Notes: a model not told the origin generated them from the sequence alone. DNA of 64,000 nucleotides from Bradyrhizobium sp. OK095 (GCF_900109945.1 NZ_FOBX01000001.1:682001-746000); one strand, 5' to 3'; positions 18,288-27,737 are shown, counted from the first letter of the stretch. A program made the numbers and translations.

Positions 18288-19396
18288 GAAGTCGCTCCGA
18301 TCACGCCCTCCACGAGATAGTCCATCTTCTCGAGTTCAGGATCCTTCTGGCCGCGATCGGTGCCGGCTGCGATCACCGTCTTGCCCTTGTTGTCGAGCAG
18401 TCCCCCCTTGAAGATGGCGTAGCCGTCAGCGGACAGGAATTTGGCCTTGACGTCATCGGCGTGCTTGCGCGCCTCGGCGGAGACGGCTTCGCCATAGGGC
18501 GAGGTCTTGACGATCTCTTCCTTGAGGCCGCCGCGATAGAAATTCGGAATGCTCTCGCCGGCGGCGATCATCTTGACGAATTTCGGATAGAGCGCTTCCC
18601 AATTCCACTCGGCGCCGGTGAGATAAGCCTTCGGCGCCAGCGGCGACTGGTTGACGTGATAACCGCACACCATGGCGCCGCGGCGCGCGGCGTTCTCGAC
18701 CATCGTCTTCGGGCCGTCGACGTGACAGGTGAGGACGTCCACGCCCTGGTCGATCAGGCTGTTGGTGGCTTCGGCTTCCTTGACCGGCATCGACCAGTCG
18801 CCGGTGAAGATCACCTGCGTGGTGGCCTTCGGGTTGGCGAGCCTGGCGCCGAGCGCGAAGGCGTTGATGTTGCGCAGCACCTGCGGGATCGGCTTGGCGG
18901 CGACGAAGCCGAGCTTGCCGGTCTTGGAGGTGTAGCCGGCGACGATGCCCGAGATGTATTGGGCCTCGTCGATGTAGCCGAAATAGCTGCCGGCGTTCTT
19001 CGGATCCTTGTCGCTCCAGAGGCCGCCGCAGTGCTCGAAGCGCAGCTTCGGGAACTTGTTGGCCATCTTGATCATGTGCGGATTGTAGTAGCCGAACGAG
19101 GTCGGGAAGAGCAGGGAGGCGCCGTCGAGATTGATCATGGACTCGATGGTCTTCTCGACCGCGTCGGTCTCCGGCACCTTCTCTTCCTCGACGACCTTGA
19201 GGCCGGGAATCTTCTTCAGTGCTGCCGCGCCCTGCGCATGCGCCTGGTTGTAGCCGTAGTCGTCGCGCGAGCCGACATAGATGAAGCCGATGGTCGTGTC
19301 GGCCGCGAAGGCCGGGCGGACGCCTGCTGCCGCGCCCAGAGTGAGAGCCGCGCCGCCTTGCAACAAATGCCGTCGTGAAATCCTGCCAAAATCCAT
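18284..19396 (-). CDS. BMP-family ABC transporter substrate-binding protein 2 (Tat signal)
   Basis: Periplasmic binding protein of 370 residues. ATG 19396 is preceded by AGGGAG; the longer frame to 19546 crosses the AT-rich promoter region. The N-terminus has a twin-arginine signal, SRRHLLQGGAALTLGAAAG, ending AFA before DTTIGFIYVGSRDDYGYNQ, the BMP-domain start. First gene of an operon with two permeases, biuret hydrolase, ATPase and deaminase, so a ureide or nitrogen-rich heterocycle is a reasonable ligand guess. Export in folded form differs from the Sec-dependent protein of system 1. Confidence 0.9.
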   Translation of the reverse strand: MDFGRISRRHLLQGGAALTLGAAAGVRPAFAADTTIGFIYVGSRDDYGYNQAHAQGAAALKKIPGLKVVEEEKVPETDAVEKTIESMINLDGASLLFPTSFGYYNPHMIKMANKFPKLRFEHCGGLWSDKDPKNAGSYFGYIDEAQYISGIVAGYTSKTGKLGFVAAKPIPQVLRNINAFALGARLANPKATTQVIFTGDWSMPVKEAEATNSLIDQGVDVLTCHVDGPKTMVENAARRGAMVCGYHVNQSPLAPKAYLTGAEWNWEALYPKFVKMIAAGESIPNFYRGGLKEEIVKTSPYGEAVSAEARKHADDVKAKFLSADGYAIFKGGLLDNKGKTVIAAGTDRGQKDPELEKMDYLVEGVIGATS

Positions 19397-19800
19397 TGGT
19401 TGCTCCCTTGGCGGATGCCCCGCCTTAATCTCGCGGCTGCGCCGGTCTGGCGGAGCCGGATAAGATGTCGCAAGCTTCATGCCAGAGGTTATGAAACGTG
19501 CATTTACGTTCAAGCATCTGAAATATATATTATATTTCTCAGTCAAGATTCTTGATGAGGAAATTGGCAGATTAATTTATAGGCAGTATTTTCTGATTGT
19601 ATGCAGCTGAGTTAAGCAGTCTTAACCGGCTCTGGCATGTGTACGACCGGCGCCGGACGGTCTGCCGGCAAGGCGCATTCATGCTAACCACGCGCTGGTT
19701 GGAATGGTGCCGTCGGCATGATTTTGCTGGCACCGAACTTGTATCGATTGCCGCCAGGGCCGCAGCCGCTGTGGTTCTAGAAGATGGAAAGCTCGCCGAG
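19397..19800. other. Divergent AT-rich intergenic region
   Basis: 404 bases between two divergent catabolic genes, with a distinctly AT-rich part at about 19496-19620. It must carry promoters for the BMP system 2 operon and for the amidohydrolase. Apart from the palindromes listed separately I see no gene here. Confidence 0.5.
19520..19555. promoter_or_regulatory. Two palindromes, candidate operators
   Basis: GAAATATA-TAT-TATATTTC (19520-19538) is a perfect 8-base inverted repeat; TCAAG-ATT-CTTGA (19543-19555) is a second. Both lie in the AT-rich part of the divergent region upstream of the binding-protein gene, about 125 bases from its start. The regulator is unknown. Confidence 0.4.
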
Positions 19801-21075
19801 ATGGGTGCTGGTAACGCCGTTCACGATGCATCGCTCGGCAAGGAGATCGTTCGGCGCATCAACGAGCTCGGTGCGATCTCGGAAGAACCCGAAAAGCTCA
19901 CCCGCATCTACCTGAGCAAGGAGCTGCGGACCGCTGCCGAGCTCATCCTGGGCTGGATGCGCGAGGCCGGCATGAGCGCACATCTCGATGCGGTCGGCAA
20001 TGTCTGCGGCCGCTACGAAGGCGAGCGGCCGGGGGCGCCCTGCCTGATGCTGGGCTCGCACTACGACACCGTGCGCGACGCCGGCAAATGGGACGGGCCG
20101 CTGGGTGTGATTACGGCCATCTCCTGCGTCGCCGATCTCAATCGCCGGGGCAAGCGCCTTCCCTTTGCCGTCGAAGTCGTCGGCTTTGCCGACGAGGAGG
20201 GCGTGCGTTTCGCGTCCACACTGCTCGGCAGCCGCGCGGTGGCCGGCACCTTCGACGAGAGCGTCCTGAACACGCGCGATCGTGACGGTGTGACGATGCG
20301 CGATGCGCTCGTCAAGTTTGGCCTCGACCCCGATCACATCGGCGCGGCCGCGCGGGCTCGGCGCGAGCTGCTCGCCTATCTCGAATTGCACATCGAGCAA
20401 GGACCGGTGCTGGAAGCGCAGAGCTTGCCCGTCGGCGTGGTCACCGCGATTGCCGGCGCGACGCGGCTTGCTGCGCGGCTGACCGGCATGGCCGGCCACG
20501 CCGGCACCGTGCCGATGGCGCTGCGGCGCGACGCGCTCACCGGCGCTGCCGAATGCATCGGCGCCATCGAGCAGTTTTGCCGCACCGACGAAAGCGGGCT
20601 GGTCGGCACCGTCGGCTACATCCAGGCGAGGCCCGGCGCGACCAACGTCATTCCCGGCGAGGTGTCGTTCACCATCGACATGCGCGCGCCGACCGACATG
20701 CATCGCAAGCGCGCGGTTGCCGATATCGTCCGTCAGATCGAGGCCATCGCAAAACGCCGGCAATTGGCGCTTCAGCTCGACGTTACCCACGAGAACCGCA
20801 CCGCGCCTTGCGCACCCTGGCTGAAAGACCAGATTGCGCAGGCGATCGCGGGGGAGGGGGGCTCCGCGTTCGAGCTGCCGAGCGGGGCAGGGCATGACGG
20901 CATGGCCATGATCGACATCGCCGACGTCGGCATGATCTTCGTTCGCTGTCGCGGTGGCGTTAGTCACCATCCGGATGAGCATGTCGAGCTCGCCGATGCC
21001 GACGCCGGTGCACGGGTGCTGCTCAGGGTGGTCGAGAACTTCAGGCCGCGGGAGGATCGCGCCAACTCGAACTGA
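19801..21075 (+). CDS. Allantoate amidohydrolase-family M20 zinc hydrolase
   Basis: Hydrolyses an N-carbamoyl or ureido bond; context favours allantoate (releasing ammonia and CO2) over N-carbamoyl amino acids. 424 residues from ATG 19801, where GGAAAG lies 9 bases upstream; in-frame starts at 19681 and 19597 add non-conserved sequence. Dinuclear zinc ligands are in order: LGSHYDTV (His), KWDGPLG (bridging Asp), DEEG (Glu), LELHIEQGPVLE (His and catalytic Glu), SHHPDEH (His). The GHAGTVPM motif of the lid domain is present. Ureidoglycolate amidohydrolase is a possible alternative. Confidence 0.85.
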   Translation: MGAGNAVHDASLGKEIVRRINELGAISEEPEKLTRIYLSKELRTAAELILGWMREAGMSAHLDAVGNVCGRYEGERPGAPCLMLGSHYDTVRDAGKWDGPLGVITAISCVADLNRRGKRLPFAVEVVGFADEEGVRFASTLLGSRAVAGTFDESVLNTRDRDGVTMRDALVKFGLDPDHIGAAARARRELLAYLELHIEQGPVLEAQSLPVGVVTAIAGATRLAARLTGMAGHAGTVPMALRRDALTGAAECIGAIEQFCRTDESGLVGTVGYIQARPGATNVIPGEVSFTIDMRAPTDMHRKRAVADIVRQIEAIAKRRQLALQLDVTHENRTAPCAPWLKDQIAQAIAGEGGSAFELPSGAGHDGMAMIDIADVGMIFVRCRGGVSHHPDEHVELADADAGARVLLRVVENFRPREDRANSN

Positions 21076-21171
21076 CCGTCGGGAATCCGGACGTCATCGG
21101 GGCGAGACACGAATCAGCCATGCTTGGAGCGGTGACCGGCCATCGCCGGGATCACGAGACGCCAGGCGCAT

Positions 21172-22536
21172 ATGAGCAGTGATATTTCCTTGCCGTCACA
21201 TCGCGGAAATCGGTTTTACCAAGGCGGCGCTGCGACCTTCGTCGCCAACGCGCTTCAGGCGGTCAATTTCCTCGGTGATCGTTTCCTGAGAAAATCGCAT
21301 CATTCGTTATCAGCCATCGAGGACCTGTACCGGCACTCGATGGACAGCGCCTTTTCGGTAACTGAGGCTTTCCTCGTCACGGGCGCACCGCACGCCTCCG
21401 CCTATTACCCGCGCGATTTCGCCTGGTTCTATCCCGACGTTCTCGACCCCGAGACCATTATGGATTCGCAGGACGCGGTCCGGCGAGCCCGGCTGCTTGA
21501 AAAGAGCGTCCGTCTGTTGCTGGAGGCGGTTCGCGCTGACGTCGTCACGACGACCATCGTGCCTGCGGGACGCGGCCGGTATCTCGGCGTGAACTATTTT
21601 TCGCGGCCCTCGGATACGCTGCTCGGCATTCTTGCCGGTCTCCAGCAGATGACGAGTGCCGAAGAGAGAGCGTCGTCCCACCTGGCGATGTCACAATGCG
21701 CGCATGCTGGCCGGCTGTTACTGGCCGAGTATGGCGGCGACCTGAAGCGTGCGATCCTCAAGCTTGCAAGCGAGCTCGAGCCATACGATGGCGGCGCAAT
21801 GCTGTGCGACGCCCGCGCGCCGCGTTCCGCGGCGACGGATACTCGTGCCGAGCGCAGGCGTTTCGTCACCAACGCCTGCGTCTACACAACGTTCGTGTGG
21901 GGCCTGCAGCTCGGAATCGTCGACGAGAACGAGCTGAAGCGGCTGCTCGGGCGCGACCTTGCGCAATACAAGAAGGAGCTGTTCCACGTGTTTGGCAAGG
22001 ACGGCTATATCAGGCATTCGCTGGATGGCCCGGCGGGCTCGCCGGTGTCATCGGTCGCGCTGGATTTCGTCAGCGTGCATCGCGGCTTCTGGGACATGAA
22101 CGATGCGAGCGAGCGCGCGCTGTTTGCGGCTACGACGGATCTGGTGATTGCCGAGCCGCGCTTCCGTATCCCCAGCACGTTCCACTTCCTGGTCTCCGCG
22201 GATAATCCGCGGAACAAGATGATCCACAAGATTGCGGCGCCTGCCTATCAGGGGCGCTCCTCCTGGCCGACATTCAACGTCGAGTTCGCGGATCGCATGC
22301 TGGACTTCGATGAAGCCTCGGGGAGCGATACCTATCGGACCTGCGCGCAGGGGATCTTGAAGGACATCCGGACCGCAACCGAGGTTCACGGCGGATACCA
22401 GGAGCTGATCTCGGAACAGGGTCTGAAATATCGCACCTGGGCCTATAAAGGTGCGGTGGCGCACTCCTGGTTTCCGCGCTTCCTGTCGGTCTGGAGGAGG
22501 GCGTATGGAACGCCGCTCCTCCAGTGGAATGATTGA
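21172..22536 (+). CDS. Uncharacterised protein, possibly six-hairpin glycosidase-like
   Basis: 454 residues, no signal peptide and no membrane segment. I do not recognise the family. Conserved-looking segments include YYPRDFAWFYPDVLDP near residue 80, VNYFSRPSDTLLGILAG near 145, SSWPTFNVEFADRMLDF near 365 and a C-terminal SWFPRFLSVWRRAYGTP. The repeated aromatic/acidic helices are reminiscent of alpha/alpha-toroid glycoside hydrolases, but that is only a resemblance. It is a single gene 96 bases downstream of the amidohydrolase. The coding quality (third-position GC) is good. Confidence 0.75.
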   Translation: MSSDISLPSHRGNRFYQGGAATFVANALQAVNFLGDRFLRKSHHSLSAIEDLYRHSMDSAFSVTEAFLVTGAPHASAYYPRDFAWFYPDVLDPETIMDSQDAVRRARLLEKSVRLLLEAVRADVVTTTIVPAGRGRYLGVNYFSRPSDTLLGILAGLQQMTSAEERASSHLAMSQCAHAGRLLLAEYGGDLKRAILKLASELEPYDGGAMLCDARAPRSAATDTRAERRRFVTNACVYTTFVWGLQLGIVDENELKRLLGRDLAQYKKELFHVFGKDGYIRHSLDGPAGSPVSSVALDFVSVHRGFWDMNDASERALFAATTDLVIAEPRFRIPSTFHFLVSADNPRNKMIHKIAAPAYQGRSSWPTFNVEFADRMLDFDEASGSDTYRTCAQGILKDIRTATEVHGGYQELISEQGLKYRTWAYKGAVAHSWFPRFLSVWRRAYGTPLLQWND

Positions 22537-22544
22537 TCCGCGGG

Positions 22545-23864
22545 CTATCCAGCAGTCACGTCCACCAGTTCGCCGTCTTCGAGAACCTTGGCCGCCTTGG
22601 CGCGATCGAGGTCACCTTCCCAGGCGGCCACCACGACGGTGGCAACGCAATTGCCGATGAGGTTGCCGACGGCACGCGCCATGCCGATGAACCAGTCGAC
22701 CGAGAGCACCAGGACGAGGCCGATCGCGGGAATGCTCGGCACTGCGTTGAGTGTTGCGGCCAGAATCACGATCGCGGAGCCCGGCACGCCGTGCGCGCCC
22801 TTGGAGGTGATCAGGGAGACGCCGAGCACCAGCAGCAGATCGCCGAAGGACAGCGGCGTGTTGGTCGCCTGTGCGATGAACACGACGGCGAGCGTGAGGT
22901 AGATCGAGAAGGCGTCGAGGTTGAAGGAATAGCCGGTCGGAATCACGAGGCCGACCACGGAATCCTTCACACCCATCCGCTCGAGCTTCTTCATGATCTG
23001 CGGCAACACCGCGTCAGAAGATGCGGTCGCCAGCACGATGGTCAGTTCCTCGCGCAGGTAGGCGAGGAATTTGAGGATGTTGATTCCGGCGAGCGCCATC
23101 ACGCTGCCGAGGACGCCGAGCACGAAGATGCCGACCGAGACATAGAACAGCAGGACCAGCGAGACGAGTTGCTTCAGCGAGCCGACGCCGTATTTGCCGA
23201 CGGTATAGGCGACCGCGCCGAGCACGCCAAGCGGCGCGACCCGGACGATTAGCCCCATGACACGGAACAGCACGGTTGAGGCGGCATCGATCATCGAGGT
23301 GACGAGCTTGCCCTTCTCGCCGCCGACCAATGCGAGACCGACGCCGAACAGGACGGCGAAGAACAGCACCTGGAGCACGTCGTTGCGCGATAGCGCATCA
23401 AACGACGTAGTCGGGATCACGTTGAGCAGGAAGGAGCCGATGCCCGCGCCCTGGAGCTTATGGGCGTTGTCGGCATAAGTGTTGAGGGCCTTGGCGTCGA
23501 GCGTCGAGGGATCGATGTTCATGCCGTGGCCGGGACCGAAGATGTAGGCGAGTATGAGCCCAACCACGAGCGCCACGGTCGTCATCACCTCGAAATAGAG
23601 CAGCGCTTTGGCGCCGACCCGGCCAACCTTCTTGAGGTCACCGGCGCCGGCGATGCCGTGCACGACGACGCAGAACACGATGGGGGCCACGATCATCGAG
23701 ATCAGCTTCAGGAAGGCGTCGCTGAGGATCTTCAGGCTGACGGCGAAGTCCGGGACGGCCATGCCGAGGATGATGCCGAGCACGAGCGCGGCCAGGACCT
23801 GGACGAACAGCGATGTGTAAAGCGGCTTGCGCTCGGCGGCCGGGGCCGCGGCAATGGTCGACAT
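22545..23864 (-). CDS. dctA: Dicarboxylate/amino acid:cation symporter (DctA-like)
   Basis: 439-residue inner-membrane symporter of the DAACS family, which takes up C4-dicarboxylates or glutamate/aspartate with protons or sodium. Motifs: SMIVAPIVFCVVVHGIAG in helix 2, the Ser-rich re-entrant loop LATASSDAVLPQ near residue 275, PTGYSFNLDAFSIY near 310 and the SKGAHGVPGS loop near 360. Same strand as formamidase, 87 bases downstream, so possibly co-transcribed. Substrate not determined. Confidence 0.92.
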   Translation of the reverse strand: MSTIAAAPAAERKPLYTSLFVQVLAALVLGIILGMAVPDFAVSLKILSDAFLKLISMIVAPIVFCVVVHGIAGAGDLKKVGRVGAKALLYFEVMTTVALVVGLILAYIFGPGHGMNIDPSTLDAKALNTYADNAHKLQGAGIGSFLLNVIPTTSFDALSRNDVLQVLFFAVLFGVGLALVGGEKGKLVTSMIDAASTVLFRVMGLIVRVAPLGVLGAVAYTVGKYGVGSLKQLVSLVLLFYVSVGIFVLGVLGSVMALAGINILKFLAYLREELTIVLATASSDAVLPQIMKKLERMGVKDSVVGLVIPTGYSFNLDAFSIYLTLAVVFIAQATNTPLSFGDLLLVLGVSLITSKGAHGVPGSAIVILAATLNAVPSIPAIGLVLVLSVDWFIGMARAVGNLIGNCVATVVVAAWEGDLDRAKAAKVLEDGELVDVTAG

Positions 23865-23951
23865 GATAGCTCCCCCGTTTCTGACGACGTCTCAATCGTC
23901 AGGAAGGAGCAACAACCGTGCCAGATTGTCGCGTATCTAGCCGAAATTGGC

Positions 23952-24965
23952 CTATTCCGCCGCCTTCGCGGTCTTGCCGAACATCCGCGTCGGGGCCGGA
24001 AAGCCACAGGAGCTGCCGTCGGTGATCTTGACCTCGTCTTCCCAGGGCAGACGATAGGTGCCCGCGACCATGTCCTGCATGAACGTGTAGGGGCAGTCCA
24101 TCGCGCCGCCCTTCACCGCGACATAGCCGCGGTGCCAGAGCTGGTAGATGTTGTTCTCGACGCCCCAATTGATGCGGGCTTCGCGCACGAGGTCCGGCCG
24201 GACCTCGGCCGTGATGATCTCGTCGGCGCGGCCGGTGGTGCCGTGCGCCAGCACGCTGCCGTCGAAATTGACGATCATGCCTTCGCCCATGGAATCGAAT
24301 GAGCCGTCCGAGCCGCACATGCAGACATTCGCGGTGACCATCAGGTTCTGGAACGAATTGGCCTGGTTGGTGAAGCGCCAAGAATCGCGGATCGGCGCGG
24401 TGTAGCCGGCGGTGCGGATCATGATCTCGGCGCCCCTGTAGGCGCATTCCCGCGCCATCTCCGGGAACATGCCGTCGTGGCAGATGATCAGCGCGATCTT
24501 CGCCCCGTTCGGTCCCTCGATCACGGGAATGCCGACATCGCCCGGCTCCCACGGCTCGACCGGAATCCAGGGATGGAGTTTGCGGTAGTAGAGCTTGATC
24601 TCGCCGTTATCGTCGATGATCAGGCCCGAATTGTAGGGATTGCCATCCGGGTTGAACTCCATGATGGAGAAGCAGCCCCAGATCCTGTTGTCGGCACAGG
24701 CCTGCTTGAAGGCGGCGACCTCGGGCCCGTCGAGCCGGCACATGATCTCGGGATTGGTATCCATCGAGAGGCCGTGCAGCGCGTATTCGGGGAACACCAC
24801 AAGGTCCATGGTGGAGAGATTGCGGCGGGCCTTGCCGACCATCCAGACGATACGCTCGGTCTGCCGGGCCAGATCGGCCTGCGTCACGACATTCGGCAGT
24901 TGCAGCTGCACGAGCCCGATGACAACGCCGTTGGGAGATTTGTTCAATCCGCCAAGCCCGTTCAT
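23952..24965 (-). CDS. amiF: Formamidase
   Basis: Nitrilase-superfamily amidase converting formamide to formate and ammonia. 337 residues, the family length. The Glu-Lys-Cys triad is clear: VVFPEYALHG near residue 60, KLYYRKLHPW near 133 and LIICHDGMFPE near 165. The C-terminal ENNIYQLWHRGYVAVKGG and a terminal RMFGK match AmiF rather than the aliphatic amidase AmiE. Start ATG 24965 follows AAGGAG; the open frame to 25199 runs over the TetR promoter. Divergent from that regulator, which may control it. Confidence 0.92.
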   Translation of the reverse strand: MNGLGGLNKSPNGVVIGLVQLQLPNVVTQADLARQTERIVWMVGKARRNLSTMDLVVFPEYALHGLSMDTNPEIMCRLDGPEVAAFKQACADNRIWGCFSIMEFNPDGNPYNSGLIIDDNGEIKLYYRKLHPWIPVEPWEPGDVGIPVIEGPNGAKIALIICHDGMFPEMARECAYRGAEIMIRTAGYTAPIRDSWRFTNQANSFQNLMVTANVCMCGSDGSFDSMGEGMIVNFDGSVLAHGTTGRADEIITAEVRPDLVREARINWGVENNIYQLWHRGYVAVKGGAMDCPYTFMQDMVAGTYRLPWEDEVKITDGSSCGFPAPTRMFGKTAKAAE

Positions 24966-25170
24966 GATCAGCTCCTTTGCCGTCCGCGCGGCGCCGTTGC
25001 GCGCAGTTGCCCGCAGAGCAAATCCGATTTTGACGGCGCGCAAAAGTCCATTTTTCAGGCGGCAGACGAAGTCGTGCGCGAGAGGACCGTGGAGCTGCCC
25101 TGAGGAGGCCGGCGCACATTGTTGCGGCGCGGCCTGCCTCAAGTCTCGGCTTGACCCTCCAATCCGCCCA

Positions 25171-25188
25171 ATGTCAGACTTATGACAT
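25171..25188. promoter_or_regulatory. Inverted repeat overlapping the TetR start codon
   Basis: ATGTCAGACTTATGACAT is a perfect 6-6-6 inverted repeat. Its right arm contains the first two bases of the regulator's ATG (25187). This is where an autorepressor would sit, and it lies in the 221-base divergent region with formamidase. Confidence 0.5.
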
Positions 25189-25849
25189 GAGTACAGCAAA
25201 GCGACATATCGCCAGCCTTCGTGACGAATATGCCGAGATGACGCGGCAGCGCATCGTTGCGGCCTTTGTCGAGACGCTGGAGGACGAGGCGGCTGACGAC
25301 ATCTCCATGGCCGCGATCGCCAAGCGTGCGAAGGTGGCCGAGCGAACCATCTATCGGCACTTCAAGACCCGTGCGGAGCTGTCTGCAGCGGCCGGCGAAT
25401 GGATCGAGGACAACGTCTTCAGCTACATTCCCTTCACCTCGCCCGACGAGCTGCCCGATATCTTCCGCAAACTGTGCAAGCGGTTCGATCGTCATCCGCA
25501 TCTGGCGCGCGCCATTGCAGTGACGCGGGCGGGCAGACGGATGCGCGCGGACTTCCGGCGACACCTGATCGGGCAGCATCACAAGGCGATGGCGCCGCTG
25601 GTGCGGCATCTCCCCGCGAAGGATGTGCGCCAGGCGGAGGCGCTCGCGTCCTATCTCAACAACGTGCTGGCCTGGAACGCAATGCGCGAGGACTTTGGCA
25701 TGTCCAGCGCCGAGATCGCCGACGCGATCGAGTGGGCGCTCACCGCCCTTTTGAAGGATGTTCGCCAGCGCGATGCCGCAGCGGCGCGTAGCGGCAAGGC
25801 CAGCAAATCGCCGCGGAAGCGAACCGCGGCGCCGAAAGAGCCGGCGTAG
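25187..25849 (+). CDS. TetR family transcriptional regulator
   Basis: 220-residue repressor-type protein. The N-terminal helix-turn-helix is AAIAKRAKVAERTIYRHFKTRAEL (about residues 43-66), with the TIYRHF recognition helix of TetR proteins. The C-terminal domain carries a long Arg-rich helical ligand domain and a basic tail (RSGKASKSPRKR). Start ATG 25187; an upstream in-frame start at 25151 has weaker context. It lies divergent to formamidase and directly upstream of adenine deaminase, so it is a candidate regulator of either side. Confidence 0.88.
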   Translation: MSTAKRHIASLRDEYAEMTRQRIVAAFVETLEDEAADDISMAAIAKRAKVAERTIYRHFKTRAELSAAAGEWIEDNVFSYIPFTSPDELPDIFRKLCKRFDRHPHLARAIAVTRAGRRMRADFRRHLIGQHHKAMAPLVRHLPAKDVRQAEALASYLNNVLAWNAMREDFGMSSAEIADAIEWALTALLKDVRQRDAAAARSGKASKSPRKRTAAPKEPA

Positions 25850-25862
25850 AATGAGGCAGGCC

Positions 25863-27728
25863 ATGAATGCGATCCCCGACGATCTCCTGATCACCGCGCC
25901 CGACGAGGTCCGCATTCGCCAGGACCTGGTACTGACGGCGCTCGGCCGCCGGCCGGCCGATCGCTCGTTGCGGGTCGGCAGGTTGCTCGACGTGCACAGC
26001 CGCACCTGGAGCGAGGATCAGGAGATCGTCTTTAGGGGACGGCGCATCGCCTGGATCGGGCCGGCTGGCAGCTATCCCGGCGAGGTGCGCGAGCGTGCGC
26101 ACCGCCCGGATCTTGCCGCCGTGCCAGGCTTCGGCGAGGTGCACAAGCATATCGAAAGCTCGCATCTGACGCCGGAATGGGAGGCCGCGCTGGTGCTGCC
26201 GCATGGGAATACCTGGACCTGTGAGGCGAGCCACGAATTCTCCAACGTCAACGGTGCACGCAATCTCGAATTCTGGTTCGAGGCACGCCGTCGTGGCTCG
26301 CCGCTAAAAATCTTTCCGCAACCCGGTTCGGCCGTGCCGCCGACGGCCTACGAATGGGGCGGCGGCTGGTATGGCCACGATGAGCAGGCCCGCTTCATGA
26401 GCGAGAGCCTGATGGTCACCGGGCTCGACGAAGTCATGGACTGGCCGGCGGTGTGGAATCCCGACAATCCTTCCTACAAGCGGCTCTGGGGCATGATCGA
26501 GGCGACGTTCGCGGCGCGCGGGGTCGTCGAGGGCCATGCTTCCGGCTTGCGGGATCTGCCCTCCATCAACGCCTTTGCAGCAGCCGGGCTTGCGTCCGAC
26601 CATGAAGTGCAGACGCCGGAGGAGACCTGGGACAAGCTCACGCGCGGCTTGTTCGTCGAGCTGCGCGTCTATGCCATGGACGAGATCGTCAAATGGCTGC
26701 TCGCGCGGGGTTTGCAGGACTGGTCGCAGATCGCGTTCACCACCGATGACCGCAGCGCCAGCCACACGCTCGAGCTCGGCGCCAGCGATCACAATGCGCG
26801 CGTCGCGATCGAGGCCGGCCTGGCGCCGGAAATCGCAATCCAGTGTCTCACGATCAATCCGGCGCGGCACATGCGCCTCACGCCGTTCGTCGGCAGCCTG
26901 GCTCCGGGGCGCTTCGGTGACGTCGTGCTGCTGTCCGATATTGCCAAGCTCACGATCGCCGAAGTGTGGGCCGATGGCGCCCAGGTTTCCGAGGGCAAGC
27001 GTTACGTCGGCCAGGTGCCCGAGATTCAGTGGCCGGACTGGGCAACGAAGACGGTCAACATCAAGCGTTCGATCAAGCCGCAAGATTTCGAGCTGCGGGC
27101 CGAGCCCGGCCGCACCACGATGAAAGCGGCGGTGATCCGTCCCTTCCATTGGCATCCCGAATTCTACACAATCGAACTGCCGGTGCGTGACGGTGCCGTG
27201 CAGCGCGACGAGAGTGAAGCCATCACCAAATTTGCTATTGTCGACCGCTTTTCCGGCGACGGGCGCGTCGCAAAGATGTTTTGGCGCGGCTGCGGACCGC
27301 GCACGCCGGAGACGGCGGTCGCCTGCTCGGTGGCGCACGACAAGCACAATATCTGGGTGGTCGGTTCGTCTGACGCGGCGATGGCAAAGGCTGTGAACGC
27401 GCTGATCGAGCTTCAGGGCGGATGGGCGCTGGTGCGCGAGGGCGAGCTCGTCGCCACCGTGCGCTTCGAAGTCGGCGGGCTGATGAGTTGTCGTTCGGCG
27501 CAAGAGCTCGATGCAGAAATGCAGGCGCTTTATGCAGAAGGCCGCAAGGTCGACTGGATGTACGAGCCGACGTTCCGGCCGCGCTGGTATCCGGGATTCC
27601 CGGAGCGGCTGATGTTTGCCACGCTGACCTGTGCGCCCTGGAGCTGGGTGCTGGTGGCGCCGTGCGAGCAGGCGCCGCTCGGTTTCATCAACGTGCAGAC
27701 GGGCGAAGCGCACCCGGTGGTTTGGTAG
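25863..27728 (+). CDS. ade: Adenine deaminase family amidohydrolase
   Basis: Converts adenine to hypoxanthine, which the xanthine dehydrogenase-type enzyme can then oxidise. 621 residues, the usual Ade length. Metal motif VHKHIESSHLTP near residue 92 corresponds to the HVHIESS of adenine deaminases, with VEGHASGL near 222 and TTDDRSASHTLELG near 297 supplying further ligands. A C-terminal Ade domain follows (VRFEVGGLMS). Start ATG 25863 has GAGGCAGG upstream; ATG 25851 is an alternative. Just 13 bases after the TetR gene and 9 bases before the purine permease, so the three form an operon. Confidence 0.87.
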   Translation: MNAIPDDLLITAPDEVRIRQDLVLTALGRRPADRSLRVGRLLDVHSRTWSEDQEIVFRGRRIAWIGPAGSYPGEVRERAHRPDLAAVPGFGEVHKHIESSHLTPEWEAALVLPHGNTWTCEASHEFSNVNGARNLEFWFEARRRGSPLKIFPQPGSAVPPTAYEWGGGWYGHDEQARFMSESLMVTGLDEVMDWPAVWNPDNPSYKRLWGMIEATFAARGVVEGHASGLRDLPSINAFAAAGLASDHEVQTPEETWDKLTRGLFVELRVYAMDEIVKWLLARGLQDWSQIAFTTDDRSASHTLELGASDHNARVAIEAGLAPEIAIQCLTINPARHMRLTPFVGSLAPGRFGDVVLLSDIAKLTIAEVWADGAQVSEGKRYVGQVPEIQWPDWATKTVNIKRSIKPQDFELRAEPGRTTMKAAVIRPFHWHPEFYTIELPVRDGAVQRDESEAITKFAIVDRFSGDGRVAKMFWRGCGPRTPETAVACSVAHDKHNIWVVGSSDAAMAKAVNALIELQGGWALVREGELVATVRFEVGGLMSCRSAQELDAEMQALYAEGRKVDWMYEPTFRPRWYPGFPERLMFATLTCAPWSWVLVAPCEQAPLGFINVQTGEAHPVVW

Positions 27729-27737
27729 GGGACTGGG

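Noticed and set aside
19713..19727. A sigma-54-like site, CGGCATGATTTTGCT, before the amidohydrolase
   Set aside because: The GG and GC elements are 9 rather than 10 bases apart and the first base is wrong.
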